Assembly (NCBI GenBank): GCA_902783745.1
Contig: CACZRY010000052.1
Location: 1-7,096, forward strand
DNA: 7,096 nucleotides
From: an uncultured Erysipelotrichaceae bacterium
GTDB taxonomy: Bacteria; Bacillota_I; Bacilli_A; Acholeplasmatales; Anaeroplasmataceae
Direction of reading: 5' to 3'
Part shown: piece by piece, positions 1 through 5,393 of the stretch
Layout: each line of letters begins with the position of its first letter
Numbering within the stretch: the stretch's first letter is position 1
The notes under the pieces: generated by a model
What the model was told of the DNA's origin: nothing
The model's input: only the letters and a program-made list of their open reading frames with translations
The model's database searches: none
Position numbers and translations under genes: made by a program

Positions 1-191
1 ATGTAGCGAGAAATAAAATCAGCTTGTTGATTCCATGCAACACAATTGATGAAATCAGCTTGTCTTTGTCCGTTTTGATCTCTTGTAGTTCTATCTACTG
101 CAATTGAAAATGAAACAGTAGGTGTACCATTTGATAGGTAACGAACTTCAGGATCTCTTGTTATTCTTCCTGTCAATAAGACTTTGTTCAT
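1..191 (-). CDS. ssb: Single-stranded DNA-binding protein SSB, N-terminal part (cut by left window edge)
   Basis: The start codon lies at 191-189 and the frame stays open to the window edge, giving 63 residues that begin MNKVLLTGRITRDPEVRY and continue through SFSIAVDR and DFINCVAWNQQAD. This is the first half of the bacterial SSB OB-fold, which coats single-stranded DNA during replication, repair and recombination. The family is usually 150-180 aa, so the rest of the OB-fold and the acidic C-terminal tail that binds partner proteins lie outside the window. An AGAGGTGA ribosome binding site sits 4-5 nt before the ATG. The gene starts 17 nt after the rpsF stop, the normal rpsF-ssb(-rpsR) order of Bacillota, so it is almost certainly co-transcribed with rpsF. 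It is truncated by the window edge only; nothing suggests it is broken. Confidence 0.95.
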   Translation of the reverse strand, partial: MNKVLLTGRITRDPEVRYLSNGTPTVSFSIAVDRTTRDQNGQRQADFINCVAWNQQADFISRY

Positions 192-208
192 AAGATCACC
201 TCTTATAA

Positions 209-496
209 TTATTCGCCATCAACAACAACAATTGAACGAATAATGTTTTCGCTAATATTAGCTAAACGGTTGAATTCGTTAACTGCTTCAACAGAAGCTT
301 CTACAGACATCCAAACATAGTAACCCTTCTTGTTACCCTTAATTTCGTAAGCTAATTCTCTTAAGCCCCACTCTTTAGTTTCTAATACATTAGAACCCTT
401 AGAAGTGAAGATGTTCTTAGTGTTTTCAACTTCAGCCTTGATTCCATCAGCATCTAAAGTTGAACGTAGAATATACATTACCTCATATTTCTTCAT
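209..496 (-). CDS. rpsF: 30S ribosomal protein bS6
   Basis: The 95-aa product has the usual length of bS6 and its typical features: N-terminal MKKYEVMYILRSTLD (first beta strand), a central TKEWGLRELAYEIKGNKKGYYVWM block, and a C-terminal NEFNRLANISENIIRSIVV helix-strand. bS6 binds bS18 and the central domain of 16S rRNA in the small-subunit platform. The ATG at 496-494 follows an AAAGGAGGT Shine-Dalgarno (around 505-513) at good spacing. It is the first gene of an operon with ssb 17 nt downstream; rpsR is expected beyond the left edge. Upstream are a consensus sigma-A promoter and a strong bulged hairpin leader, which suggests the autoregulation by S6:S18 known in this operon family. No oddities in the protein. 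Confidence 0.97.
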   Translation of the reverse strand: MKKYEVMYILRSTLDADGIKAEVENTKNIFTSKGSNVLETKEWGLRELAYEIKGNKKGYYVWMSVEASVEAVNEFNRLANISENIIRSIVVVDGE

Positions 497-527
497 ATTA
501 ATTGACCTCCTTTTGGATTTTAAAGCT

Positions 528-570
528 AAGCATAGTTATTCTTAGCAAGGGCATTCCCTAAGAAATGCTT
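528..570 (-). promoter_or_regulatory. Structured 5' leader of rpsF operon, candidate S6:S18-type autoregulatory RNA
   Basis: In the transcript sense, AAGCAT (570-565) pairs with ATGCTT (533-528), and directly inside it TTCTTAG-type arms pair for 7 bp (564-558 with 545-539). This gives 13 base pairs with a one-sided 5-nt bulge (538-534) and a 12-nt loop (557-546) containing TGCCC. It starts almost at the predicted transcription start, ends 32 nt before the rpsF ATG, and has no U-tract, so it is not a terminator. rpsF leaders in many bacteria are known to carry a bulged hairpin bound by the S6:S18 complex, mimicking their 16S rRNA site. Assigning this element to that family is an inference from position and shape; I did not verify the conserved nucleotides of the published motif. 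Confidence 0.5.
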
Positions 571-574
571 TTTT

Positions 575-603
575 ATTTTATCATATCTATATAACAATTT
601 CAA
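575..603 (-). promoter_or_regulatory. Sigma-A promoter of the rpsF-ssb operon
   Basis: Read on the minus strand: -35 TTGAAA (603-598), 17-bp spacer, -10 TAAAAT (580-575), with a TG one base before the -10 (extended -10). The predicted start is near 568, just at the foot of the leader hairpin, about 70 nt before rpsF. It sits immediately after the terminator of the preceding operon, as expected for an independent unit. Confidence 0.75.
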
Positions 604-629
604 GGGTAAAATTAACTTTTAACTACAAC

Positions 630-655
630 AAAAAAGTCAGTCTCAATCGACTGAC
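630..655 (-). terminator. Rho-independent terminator of the tatD-CDF-lipoprotein operon
   Basis: GTCAGTC and GACTGAC (636-642 and 649-655) form a 7-bp stem with a 6-nt loop. On the minus strand it is followed by six T (635-630). It begins 4 nt after the lipoprotein stop codon, and separates this operon from the rpsF promoter. Confidence 0.85.
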
Positions 656-659
656 ATTT

Positions 660-1106
660 TTAAAATGTTCCTATAACTCCAGCGATTTTTCCTTCGCCTT
701 CTTTTTTTACGCCTTCTTCTGCATTTGAATATGCAGTCTTGTATTCACCTTCAGTTTGTAATTCTACTGGATATGGACGTCTTGCATTAATATGATATAC
801 AAAATAAATAACTAAATCTTTAGTAGTCTCTACTTCTGTTTCTGAATCCTTTTCAGTTACTTTGGCATTTGCACAATAATATATAGAATCAGTTAAGTCA
901 CTATTACCAAATACTGCAACATAACTTCCTGATATAATATCTAAATTTTTATCATATGATTCGTATTCGCTAATACCTTTATCAACATATTCTAAATAAT
1001 TAGACTCGCTTAAATGTAATGATGTATCCTTCTTACAAGATGATAATGCCACCATAATAAATACCATTGATAATATAGATAAAATTATTGATAATTTCTT
1101 CTTCAT
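660..1106 (-). CDS. Small secreted lipoprotein of unknown function
   Basis: The product is 148 aa from the ATG at 1106-1104, which has GGAGG 9 nt upstream; an in-frame ATG at 1148 is rejected because it lacks a binding site and would spoil the signal peptide. Residues 1-24 are a textbook lipoprotein signal: KKK, a hydrophobic stretch (LSIILSILSMVFIMVAL) and the lipobox LSSC with Cys24. The mature part is therefore about 125 aa, anchored by lipid to the outer face of the membrane. It is polar and mostly acidic (YLEYVDKGISEYESYDKNLD, TEKDSETEVETTKD), then YFVYHINARRPYPVEL, and ends in a glycine-containing basic/acidic tail. I do not recognise the mature domain. It follows the CDF exporter gene by 59 nt and is followed at once by a terminator, so it is the last gene of that operon, although a weak internal promoter is possible. 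Confidence 0.85.
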   Translation of the reverse strand: MKKKLSIILSILSMVFIMVALSSCKKDTSLHLSESNYLEYVDKGISEYESYDKNLDIISGSYVAVFGNSDLTDSIYYCANAKVTEKDSETEVETTKDLVIYFVYHINARRPYPVELQTEGEYKTAYSNAEEGVKKEGEGKIAGVIGTF

Positions 1107-1130
1107 TAATTTAATCCTCCAAAAACAACT

Positions 1131-1152
1131 TGATTGTATCACAATCATTATA
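1131..1152 (-). promoter_or_regulatory. Possible internal promoter and inverted repeat before the lipoprotein gene
   Basis: In the 59-bp gap between the CDF gene and the lipoprotein gene the minus strand has a perfect TATAAT (1152-1147), overlapping by one base an inverted repeat TGATTG-N5-CAATCA (1131-1147). The -35 region is poor (TTAAAG-like, 18 bp upstream, inside the end of the CDF gene). It may be a weak secondary promoter with an operator-like repeat, or chance in AT-rich DNA. Confidence 0.3.
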
Positions 1153-1165
1153 AAAAGTAAATGAA

Positions 1166-2374
1166 TTAATCTTTAAACATTTCGTGATCAAATGTTATTT
1201 TAACATTATATTTATCTTCTCTATTGGAATTAATATAATCACAAATAAGCTTATTTAACTCATCTTCACTATATTTTATTCCATAAGGAACTAATACATC
1301 AAACAATAAGACATTTTCATTCTTTTTTCTTCTAATTCTAAAATCATGTAGTGTTATTTTCTCATCTAATTCCTTTAAATAACAAGAAACATTTTTCATC
1401 AATTCATTTGTTTCAATATCTCCTAAATCAACAGGATCCATATGTATAGTTAATTTATAACCAAACTTCTTTTTTACGTTTTCTTCTATTTCATCTATTT
1501 CATCATGAACTAAAAATATATCCTTTTTCGCATCAAATTCTACATGTATAGTTACATATGTAACAGAAGGTCCATAATTATGAACTATTAAATCATGAGT
1601 TCTTAATACTATATCATATGATTCAATATAAGAAACTAATTCTTTAAATTCACCTTTGCTTAACGCTTCACCAAGTAAAGGATCTGATTCTTCTCTTACT
1701 AATACAATACCAGATATTAATATAAATATAGATACTAAAATACCTAAAATACCATCTACTGAAAAAGGAATTCTAAAACCAATTAATTTACTTAAAAGTA
1801 TTACTACTGTACCAATTAATACTGCAGATGTAGATATACAATCAAATAATGAATCCTTAGATGCAGCATCTAAGGCACTTGACTTAATAAGCTTAGAAAT
1901 AGTCTTATATGCAAAAGCCTGCCACATCTTAATAAATATTGCTAAAACAAGCACTGCAATTGATATTATTAGTATTGTTTGATTAATATCCTCTTCTTTA
2001 TAATTAATTACTCTATTAAGTGATTCTAAAAATAAAGTACCACCAACGAATATAATAACAAGCGCAACTATTAATCCAGCAATATATTCGCTTCTTTCAT
2101 GACCATAAGGATGCTTTTTATCTGCAGGCTTATTAGACATTTTAAATCCTATTAATGTTACTATAGATGTTGCAAAATCAGATAAGTTATTAATAGAATC
2201 AGATATTATAGAAACACTAAATGTTACAATACCAATTATAAGCTTAATACAAAATAAAAATGCATTAGATATTAAACCTAATATTGATGCCATTTTACCA
2301 TGAGCTAATCTTACAGTAGGATTTGAAACATTATTATAATCTTTTATGAATAATTTTCTTAATAAATTTATCAT
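1166..2374 (-). CDS. Cation diffusion facilitator family exporter, probable Mn2+ type, with extended C-terminus
   Basis: A 402-aa membrane transporter expected to export divalent metal in exchange for protons. About six helices lie between residues 30 and 226. The family motif HPYGHERSEY is at 88-97. Transmembrane site residues are N62 and D66 in helix 2 (NNLSD) and D174 and D178 in helix 5 (KDSLFD), an N-D-D-D set; Zn2+ members usually have H-D-H-D or D-D-H-D, and NDDD/DxxxD is associated with Mn2+ members such as streptococcal MntE, so Mn2+ is the best guess for substrate. A cytoplasmic ZT-dimer domain occupies roughly 246-316 (RTHDLIVHNYG, LVHDEIDEIE, IHMDPVD). A second, similar strand-helix-strand segment follows at 337-400 (LHDFRIRR, FDVLVPYG, VKITFDHE), making the protein about 100 aa longer than the usual ~300. 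The ATG follows the tatD stop by 8 nt, and its AGGTG binding site overlaps that TAG stop, suggesting translational coupling. Family assignment is firm; the metal is inferred. Confidence 0.93.
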   Translation of the reverse strand: MINLLRKLFIKDYNNVSNPTVRLAHGKMASILGLISNAFLFCIKLIIGIVTFSVSIISDSINNLSDFATSIVTLIGFKMSNKPADKKHPYGHERSEYIAGLIVALVIIFVGGTLFLESLNRVINYKEEDINQTILIISIAVLVLAIFIKMWQAFAYKTISKLIKSSALDAASKDSLFDCISTSAVLIGTVVILLSKLIGFRIPFSVDGILGILVSIFILISGIVLVREESDPLLGEALSKGEFKELVSYIESYDIVLRTHDLIVHNYGPSVTYVTIHVEFDAKKDIFLVHDEIDEIEENVKKKFGYKLTIHMDPVDLGDIETNELMKNVSCYLKELDEKITLHDFRIRRKKNENVLLFDVLVPYGIKYSEDELNKLICDYINSNREDKYNVKITFDHEMFKD

Positions 2375-2382
2375 ATAAGCAC

Positions 2383-3141
2383 CTAGATTCTAAATAATTT
2401 TATAGCATTAGCCTCTGTTATATCTTCTACTTCTTTAGATGTCATACCTTTAATTTTTGCGATTTCATCGCATACAAATCTAACATATGATGATTCGTTT
2501 CTTTTGCCTCTATATGGAACTGGTGTTAAAAATGGACAATCAGTTTCAATTAATAAATTATCAATTGATATGTTTTCTGCAACTCTTTTAGGCTCTTTAG
2601 CATTCTTAAATGTTACAGGGCCACCAAGTGAAATATATAAACCTAGCTTAATAAATTCATATGCCATTTCTAAAGAACCAGAATAGCAATGCATTACGCC
2701 TTTTATTCTACCCTTATATTTAGATAGAATATCATATGTATCTTTAATTGCATCTCTACAATGAATTATTATTGGTAAGTCATTTTCAATCGCAAGATTT
2801 ATTTGCATTTCAAATAAAATCTTTTGTTCTTCCTTAAATTCCACACTCCAATAATAATCAAGTCCACATTCTCCAATCGCATATACTTTATTATTTTTAA
2901 TAAAGTCCTTTAATTCATTAAACTTTTCATTATAATCCTTGTTTGCATACTCAGGATGTATTCCAGCTGTTGGATAAAAAATATCGTATTTTTTAGCCAT
3001 TTCTTGGGCTTTCCTATTAGTATAATAATCGAATCCAACTATTATAACCTTATTAATATTAAATTCCTTGCATCTTTTTACGCAATCATCTCTATCAATA
3101 TCAAAATCTTCTTCAAAAAGATGTGAATGTGTATCTATCAT
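2383..3141 (-). CDS. TatD-family metal-dependent deoxyribonuclease (YabD/YcfH type)
   Basis: The 252-aa cytoplasmic protein has the TIM-barrel metal-hydrolase signature of the family: DTHSH with H5 and H7, GECGLDYY with E91, IIIHCRDA with H127, MHCYSG with H151 and ETDCPFLTP with D201, followed by PYRGKRNESSYV. All expected metal ligands are present and the length is normal, so it should be active. Members act as 3'-5' exonucleases or endonucleases on DNA and are linked to repair and DNA turnover; the exact physiological substrate is not fixed. The ATG at 3141-3139 follows AAGGTGA at good spacing. It is the first gene of a minus-strand operon with the CDF exporter (8-nt gap) and the lipoprotein, driven by a promoter about 30-55 nt upstream. 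The pairing with a metal exporter has no obvious functional reason. Confidence 0.95.
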   Translation of the reverse strand: MIDTHSHLFEEDFDIDRDDCVKRCKEFNINKVIIVGFDYYTNRKAQEMAKKYDIFYPTAGIHPEYANKDYNEKFNELKDFIKNNKVYAIGECGLDYYWSVEFKEEQKILFEMQINLAIENDLPIIIHCRDAIKDTYDILSKYKGRIKGVMHCYSGSLEMAYEFIKLGLYISLGGPVTFKNAKEPKRVAENISIDNLLIETDCPFLTPVPYRGKRNESSYVRFVCDEIAKIKGMTSKEVEDITEANAIKLFRI

Positions 3142-3167
3142 ATTATCACCTTAAAAATATATAGTAA

Positions 3168-3196
3168 ATTATATTATATGTAATAGATTTATTCAA
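3168..3196 (-). promoter_or_regulatory. Sigma-A promoter for the tatD-CDF-lipoprotein operon
   Basis: On the minus strand: -35 TTGAAT (3196-3191), 17-bp spacer, -10 TATAAT (3173-3168). A second overlapping TATAAT (3178-3173) is less well spaced. The transcript would begin about 20 nt before the tatD ATG. Confidence 0.6.
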
Positions 3197-3294
3197 TATT
3201 TCAAGTGCTTAAAAAGTATATATTCTTTTATAACAAAAGCTAGTTATATTTATTTTTATTCAAACAATTCATAATTGTATTTTACAAAACTACA

Positions 3295-3324
3295 TTGATT
3301 GTTAACCATAAAATATTATATAAT
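3295..3324 (+). promoter_or_regulatory. Sigma-A promoter for the six-helix membrane protein gene
   Basis: -35 TTGATT (3295-3300), 18-bp spacer, perfect -10 TATAAT (3319-3324). The predicted start is near 3331, about 40 nt before the ATG at 3372. The rest of the 230-bp divergent gap (3142-3371) is AT-rich, with no gene seen. Confidence 0.65.
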
Positions 3325-3337
3325 CGATGTTGTATAA

Positions 3338-3357
3338 AAGTCTTTTTTAAAAGACTT
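3338..3357 (+). repeat. 20-bp palindrome in the 5' leader of the membrane protein gene
   Basis: The arms AAGTCTTT and AAAGACTT enclose a 4-nt TTTA, lying between the promoter and the GAAAGGAG binding site of the gene at 3372. There is no T-tract after it on the plus strand, so it is not a terminator for rightward transcription. It could be an operator, an mRNA-stabilising hairpin or a translation control element; the sequence alone does not decide. Confidence 0.5.
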
Positions 3358-3371
3358 AGAAAGGAGAAATA

Positions 3372-4061
3372 ATGGAGTTAGTAAAAAAGTCAATAAGTAA
3401 ATGGATTACTGCCGCTGTAGTTCTTGTAATTGGTATTTTATGTATCGTTGCTGGTGCCGCTGCTGGAGGTGAAACTACTGCAAACGCATATGAAGGTATT
3501 TCAATAACTTTAGGTGTTGTATTTATCATCATTGCTGTAATCGCCCTTATTTTAGGAATTGTTGCAGTTGTATTAACTAAGAATGAAACATCTCTTGCAA
3601 ATACTGGTATTGGTGCTGGTATTACATTAGCTGCTGGTATCTTCTTCTGCGTAAATAAGTATACTGCTGCAAACCTAATCTGGTTATTCATAGATTTCGT
3701 ACCTTATGTTTTAATTGTAGTTGGTGCTGTAATCGCATGTGATGCCATTTTCTTATTAGTATTTAGCATTGTTAAGAAGAGTGTTAAAACTGCAATTCCT
3801 GCAATTTGCGTTGAAGCAATTGTTGCAATTGTATCAATTGTATTAGGATGCTTATCAATTGGTAATGATCCTATTATTGCTAAGAATGCACAATTAATTA
3901 TCTTCGGTATTATTGTTGTTTTATATGCTGTTTTATTAGTATTAAGAACATTTGTTACTCTACCTACAGTTGTTGTTATTCAAAAGCATGAATCTGTTAA
4001 GGAAGATAATGTTGTTCTTTCACAAGATGAAGCTAATAATCATCAAGAAAGCAATGAATAG
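3372..4061 (+). CDS. Six-helix integral membrane protein of unknown function
   Basis: The 229-aa product begins with MELVKKSISKW and has about six hydrophobic segments: residues 11-31, 43-69, 78-94, 109-132, 141-163 and 174-197. It ends in a hydrophilic acidic tail (199-229: HESVKEDNVVLSQDEANNHQESNE), probably cytoplasmic. Short charged turns (TKNET at 69-73, VKKSVK at 134-139) separate three helix pairs. The hydrophobic segments are rich in Ile, Val, Ala and Gly, and I see no catalytic, transport or binding motif; I do not recognise the family. The start is supported by AAGGAG 5 nt before the ATG. It has its own promoter and a hairpin terminator just after the stop, so it is probably monocistronic. 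Codon use (GGT, GCT, GTT, TTA) resembles that of the well-expressed mscL beside it, suggesting solid expression. Confidence 0.85.
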   Translation: MELVKKSISKWITAAVVLVIGILCIVAGAAAGGETTANAYEGISITLGVVFIIIAVIALILGIVAVVLTKNETSLANTGIGAGITLAAGIFFCVNKYTAANLIWLFIDFVPYVLIVVGAVIACDAIFLLVFSIVKKSVKTAIPAICVEAIVAIVSIVLGCLSIGNDPIIAKNAQLIIFGIIVVLYAVLLVLRTFVTLPTVVVIQKHESVKEDNVVLSQDEANNHQESNE

Positions 4062-4067
4062 TTATTA

Positions 4068-4095
4068 GGGAAGTACTTTTTGGTACTTCTTTATT
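4068..4095 (+). terminator. Terminator after the membrane protein gene
   Basis: GAAGTAC (4070-4076) and GTACTTC (4083-4089) form a 7-bp stem, extendable by two G-U pairs, with a 6-nt loop and a T-rich tail TTTATTATTT. It lies 6 nt after the stop codon. Confidence 0.7.
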
Positions 4096-4136
4096 ATTTA
4101 ATTACGAAAATAGTATAGAAAATTGAATAAGTTTGT

Positions 4137-4155
4137 ATTATACTATATGTATAAT
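4137..4155 (+). repeat. 19-bp inverted repeat just upstream of mscL
   Basis: ATTATAC (4137-4143) and GTATAAT (4149-4155) flank TATAT. It ends 4 nt before the AAGGAGG of mscL. It contains a TATAAT, but that is too close to the binding site to be a usable -10. It may be an operator or a leader hairpin; a TTGAAT at about 4122-4127 with TATATG 15 bp further on is the only promoter-like pair here, and it is weak. Confidence 0.4.
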
Positions 4156-4177
4156 CAATAAGGAGGAAAATATTAAA

Positions 4178-4837
4178 ATGAAGAAATTCTTTAAAGAATT
4201 CAAGGAATTTATCTCTCGTGGTAATGTTCTTGATATGGCTGTCGGTGTTGTTATCGGTGGTGCATTCAGTGCAATCGTTACTGCATTGGTAAATATTTTA
4301 TTAAGTGTTTGTACATGGGCAGTTCCAGGAGGATTAAAAGGTTTAATCACTGTATTACCTGCTGTTAATGATGCACAAAAGGGTATTGATGGTATTGGTC
4401 AATCATTTGCTGCTGCTGACTTAAATGCAATGGCTGCAATCTACCAAGAAAAGTTCCCACTAGATGCTAACCCTGTTCAAGGTTTAAAGGGTTTATATAC
4501 TCTACATGGTACTACATATACTTATAATATGAGTGCTGTAATCGACTGGGGTGCATTCATCAATGCTGTTATTTCATTCTTAATCATCGCATTTACATTA
4601 TTCGTTATTGTTAAGATTGCAATGGCATCAGCTAAGAAGCGTGCTGAATTAAAAGAAAAGGTTGAACAAGAAAAATATAAGAAATGGGCTGAAGCTCATC
4701 CTGAAGAAGCTGCTGAATTAGAAGCAAAGAAAGCTAAAGAAGCTGAAGAAGCTGGTAAGCCAAAAGTTGATCCTACTCTTGCTTTATTAGAAGAAATAAG
4801 AGATGAATTGAAAGCAAAAAATGCAGCAACTAAATAA
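4178..4837 (+). CDS. mscL: Large-conductance mechanosensitive channel MscL, enlarged
   Basis: The 219-aa protein belongs to the MscL family, whose pentamers open under membrane tension to release solutes on osmotic downshock. It starts with the amphipathic N-terminal helix [34 protein letters not shown], matching the RGNVxDLAVGVxIGxAF signature of helix 1 (residues 14-45). Helix 2 is about 125-150 ([24 protein letters not shown]). It ends with [17 protein letters not shown] (199-215), matching the conserved C-terminal helix. Two parts are oversized: the extracellular loop (about 46-121, ~75 aa versus ~30 in E. coli) and a charged Lys/Glu/Ala helix (152-195). The family norm is 120-150 aa. The usual MPPLG after helix 1 is replaced by VCTWAVPGG. 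The start at 4178 is chosen because AAGGAGG lies 11 nt upstream; the in-frame ATG at 4133 has no binding site and would add 15 unrelated residues. Confidence 0.93.
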   Translation: MKKFFKEFKEFISRGNVLDMAVGVVIGGAFSAIVTALVNILLSVCTWAVPGGLKGLITVLPAVNDAQKGIDGIGQSFAAADLNAMAAIYQEKFPLDANPVQGLKGLYTLHGTTYTYNMSAVIDWGAFINAVISFLIIAFTLFVIVKIAMASAKKRAELKEKVEQEKYKKWAEAHPEEAAELEAKKAKEAEEAGKPKVDPTLALLEEIRDELKAKNAATK

Positions 4838-4840
4838 TTA

Positions 4841-4865
4841 AAGCCTCTTAATGAGGCTTTTTTTT
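4841..4865 (+). terminator. Strong terminator of mscL
   Basis: AAGCCTC (4841-4847), loop TTAAT, GAGGCTT (4853-4859), with a run of eight T (4858-4865). It starts 3 nt after the mscL stop. Confidence 0.95.
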
Positions 4866-4869
4866 GCAG

Positions 4870-4896
4870 AAAAAAGATGCCTTATTTAGGCATCTT
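4870..4896 (-). terminator. Terminator of the 147-aa hypothetical gene
   Basis: AAGATGCCT (4874-4882) and AGGCATCTT (4888-4896) form a 9-bp stem with a 5-nt loop; on the minus strand the stem runs into six T (4875-4870). The stem overlaps the stop codon of the gene at 4895. It sits back to back with the mscL terminator, insulating the two converging genes. Confidence 0.85.
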
Positions 4897-5338
4897 ACAT
4901 TTCAACTGTTGTTAAAATTTTTTCTATAATATCGTCTTTTAAATCTACATCTCCAAAAGAGATATGTGCATCTTCTATCCATGCAGCAAGTACATTATAA
5001 TAACCGTATTTTGGGTTATAAGCTTCTTCTAATGTATAATACTGGAATAAGCTTAAATAGAATGAATAACATAGAATAATCTTTCTACAATTACCAGGTT
5101 CTATTCCTTCTTCTGGCATCATAATTTCTATAAATTCAAATCCATTCTTAGTAACTACATTAATGTTTAAATCTAAAAGAGTATATGGACAAATTTCATT
5201 GTTTTTCTCATAAACACTCTTTAATAATTCAAAAACATAATCTTCTTTTTTAGTTAAACACTTATTAATTACTTTAACTGGATCATTTTTATATAAATTT
5301 TGAAGAATATTATGTTCAAATACATATCTTTGATTCAT
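4895..5338 (-). CDS. Hypothetical protein, 147 aa
   Basis: I do not recognise this protein. It looks soluble: no signal peptide and no convincing membrane helix, with a rather aromatic and acidic composition. Visible parts are an N-terminal helical segment (NILQNLYKNDPVKVINKCLTKKEDYVFELLKSVYE, 10-44), a strand-like middle (LNINVVTKNGFEFIEIMMPEEGIEPGNCRKIILCY, 57-91), a tyrosine-rich stretch (YSFYLSLFQYYTLEEAYNPKYGYYNVLAAW, 91-120) and an acidic end (DVDLKDDIIEKILTTVEM). Four cysteines (27, 50, 84, 90) are not arranged as an obvious metal site. The ATG at 5338-5336 has only a weak AAAAGAAA-type binding site, which suggests low expression. It begins 15 nt after the tuf terminator with no room for a normal promoter in between, so it depends on read-through from tuf or a promoter inside that gap or the tuf end. 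Its own strong terminator and uniform codon use support it as real. Confidence 0.75.
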   Translation of the reverse strand: MNQRYVFEHNILQNLYKNDPVKVINKCLTKKEDYVFELLKSVYEKNNEICPYTLLDLNINVVTKNGFEFIEIMMPEEGIEPGNCRKIILCYSFYLSLFQYYTLEEAYNPKYGYYNVLAAWIEDAHISFGDVDLKDDIIEKILTTVEM

Positions 5339-5353
5339 ATAATTTCTTTTAAC

Positions 5354-5383
5354 AAAAAGGTATCTGTTTTGCAGATACCTTTT
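5354..5383 (-). terminator. Strong terminator of tuf
   Basis: AAGGTATCTG (minus strand, 5381-5372 side) and CAGATACCTT (5366-5357 side) make a 10-bp stem with a 5-nt loop, extended by A-T pairs and followed by T5 on the minus strand (5358-5354). It lies 10 nt after the tuf stop. The flanking A and T tracts make it usable in either direction. Confidence 0.92.
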
Positions 5384-5393
5384 ATTAGTTTAA

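Noticed and set aside
1107..1148. Longer start for the lipoprotein gene
   Set aside because: It would place 14 unrelated residues ahead of a typical lipoprotein signal peptide, and GGAGG is placed for the ATG at 1106.
1656..1982. Plus-strand ORF of 108 codons inside the CDF gene
   Set aside because: It is antisense to a clear transporter gene, lacks a binding site, and its protein is low-complexity Ser/Ile/Asn from reverse reading of membrane helices.
3356..3691. Minus-strand ORF of 111 codons overlapping the six-helix protein
   Set aside because: It is antisense to a gene with promoter, Shine-Dalgarno and terminator, and its Ala/Pro/Thr-rich product is the usual shadow of a hydrophobic gene.
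4133..4177. Longer mscL start adding 15 residues
   Set aside because: The added residues do not resemble an MscL N-terminus and the strong AAGGAGG is positioned for the ATG at 4178.
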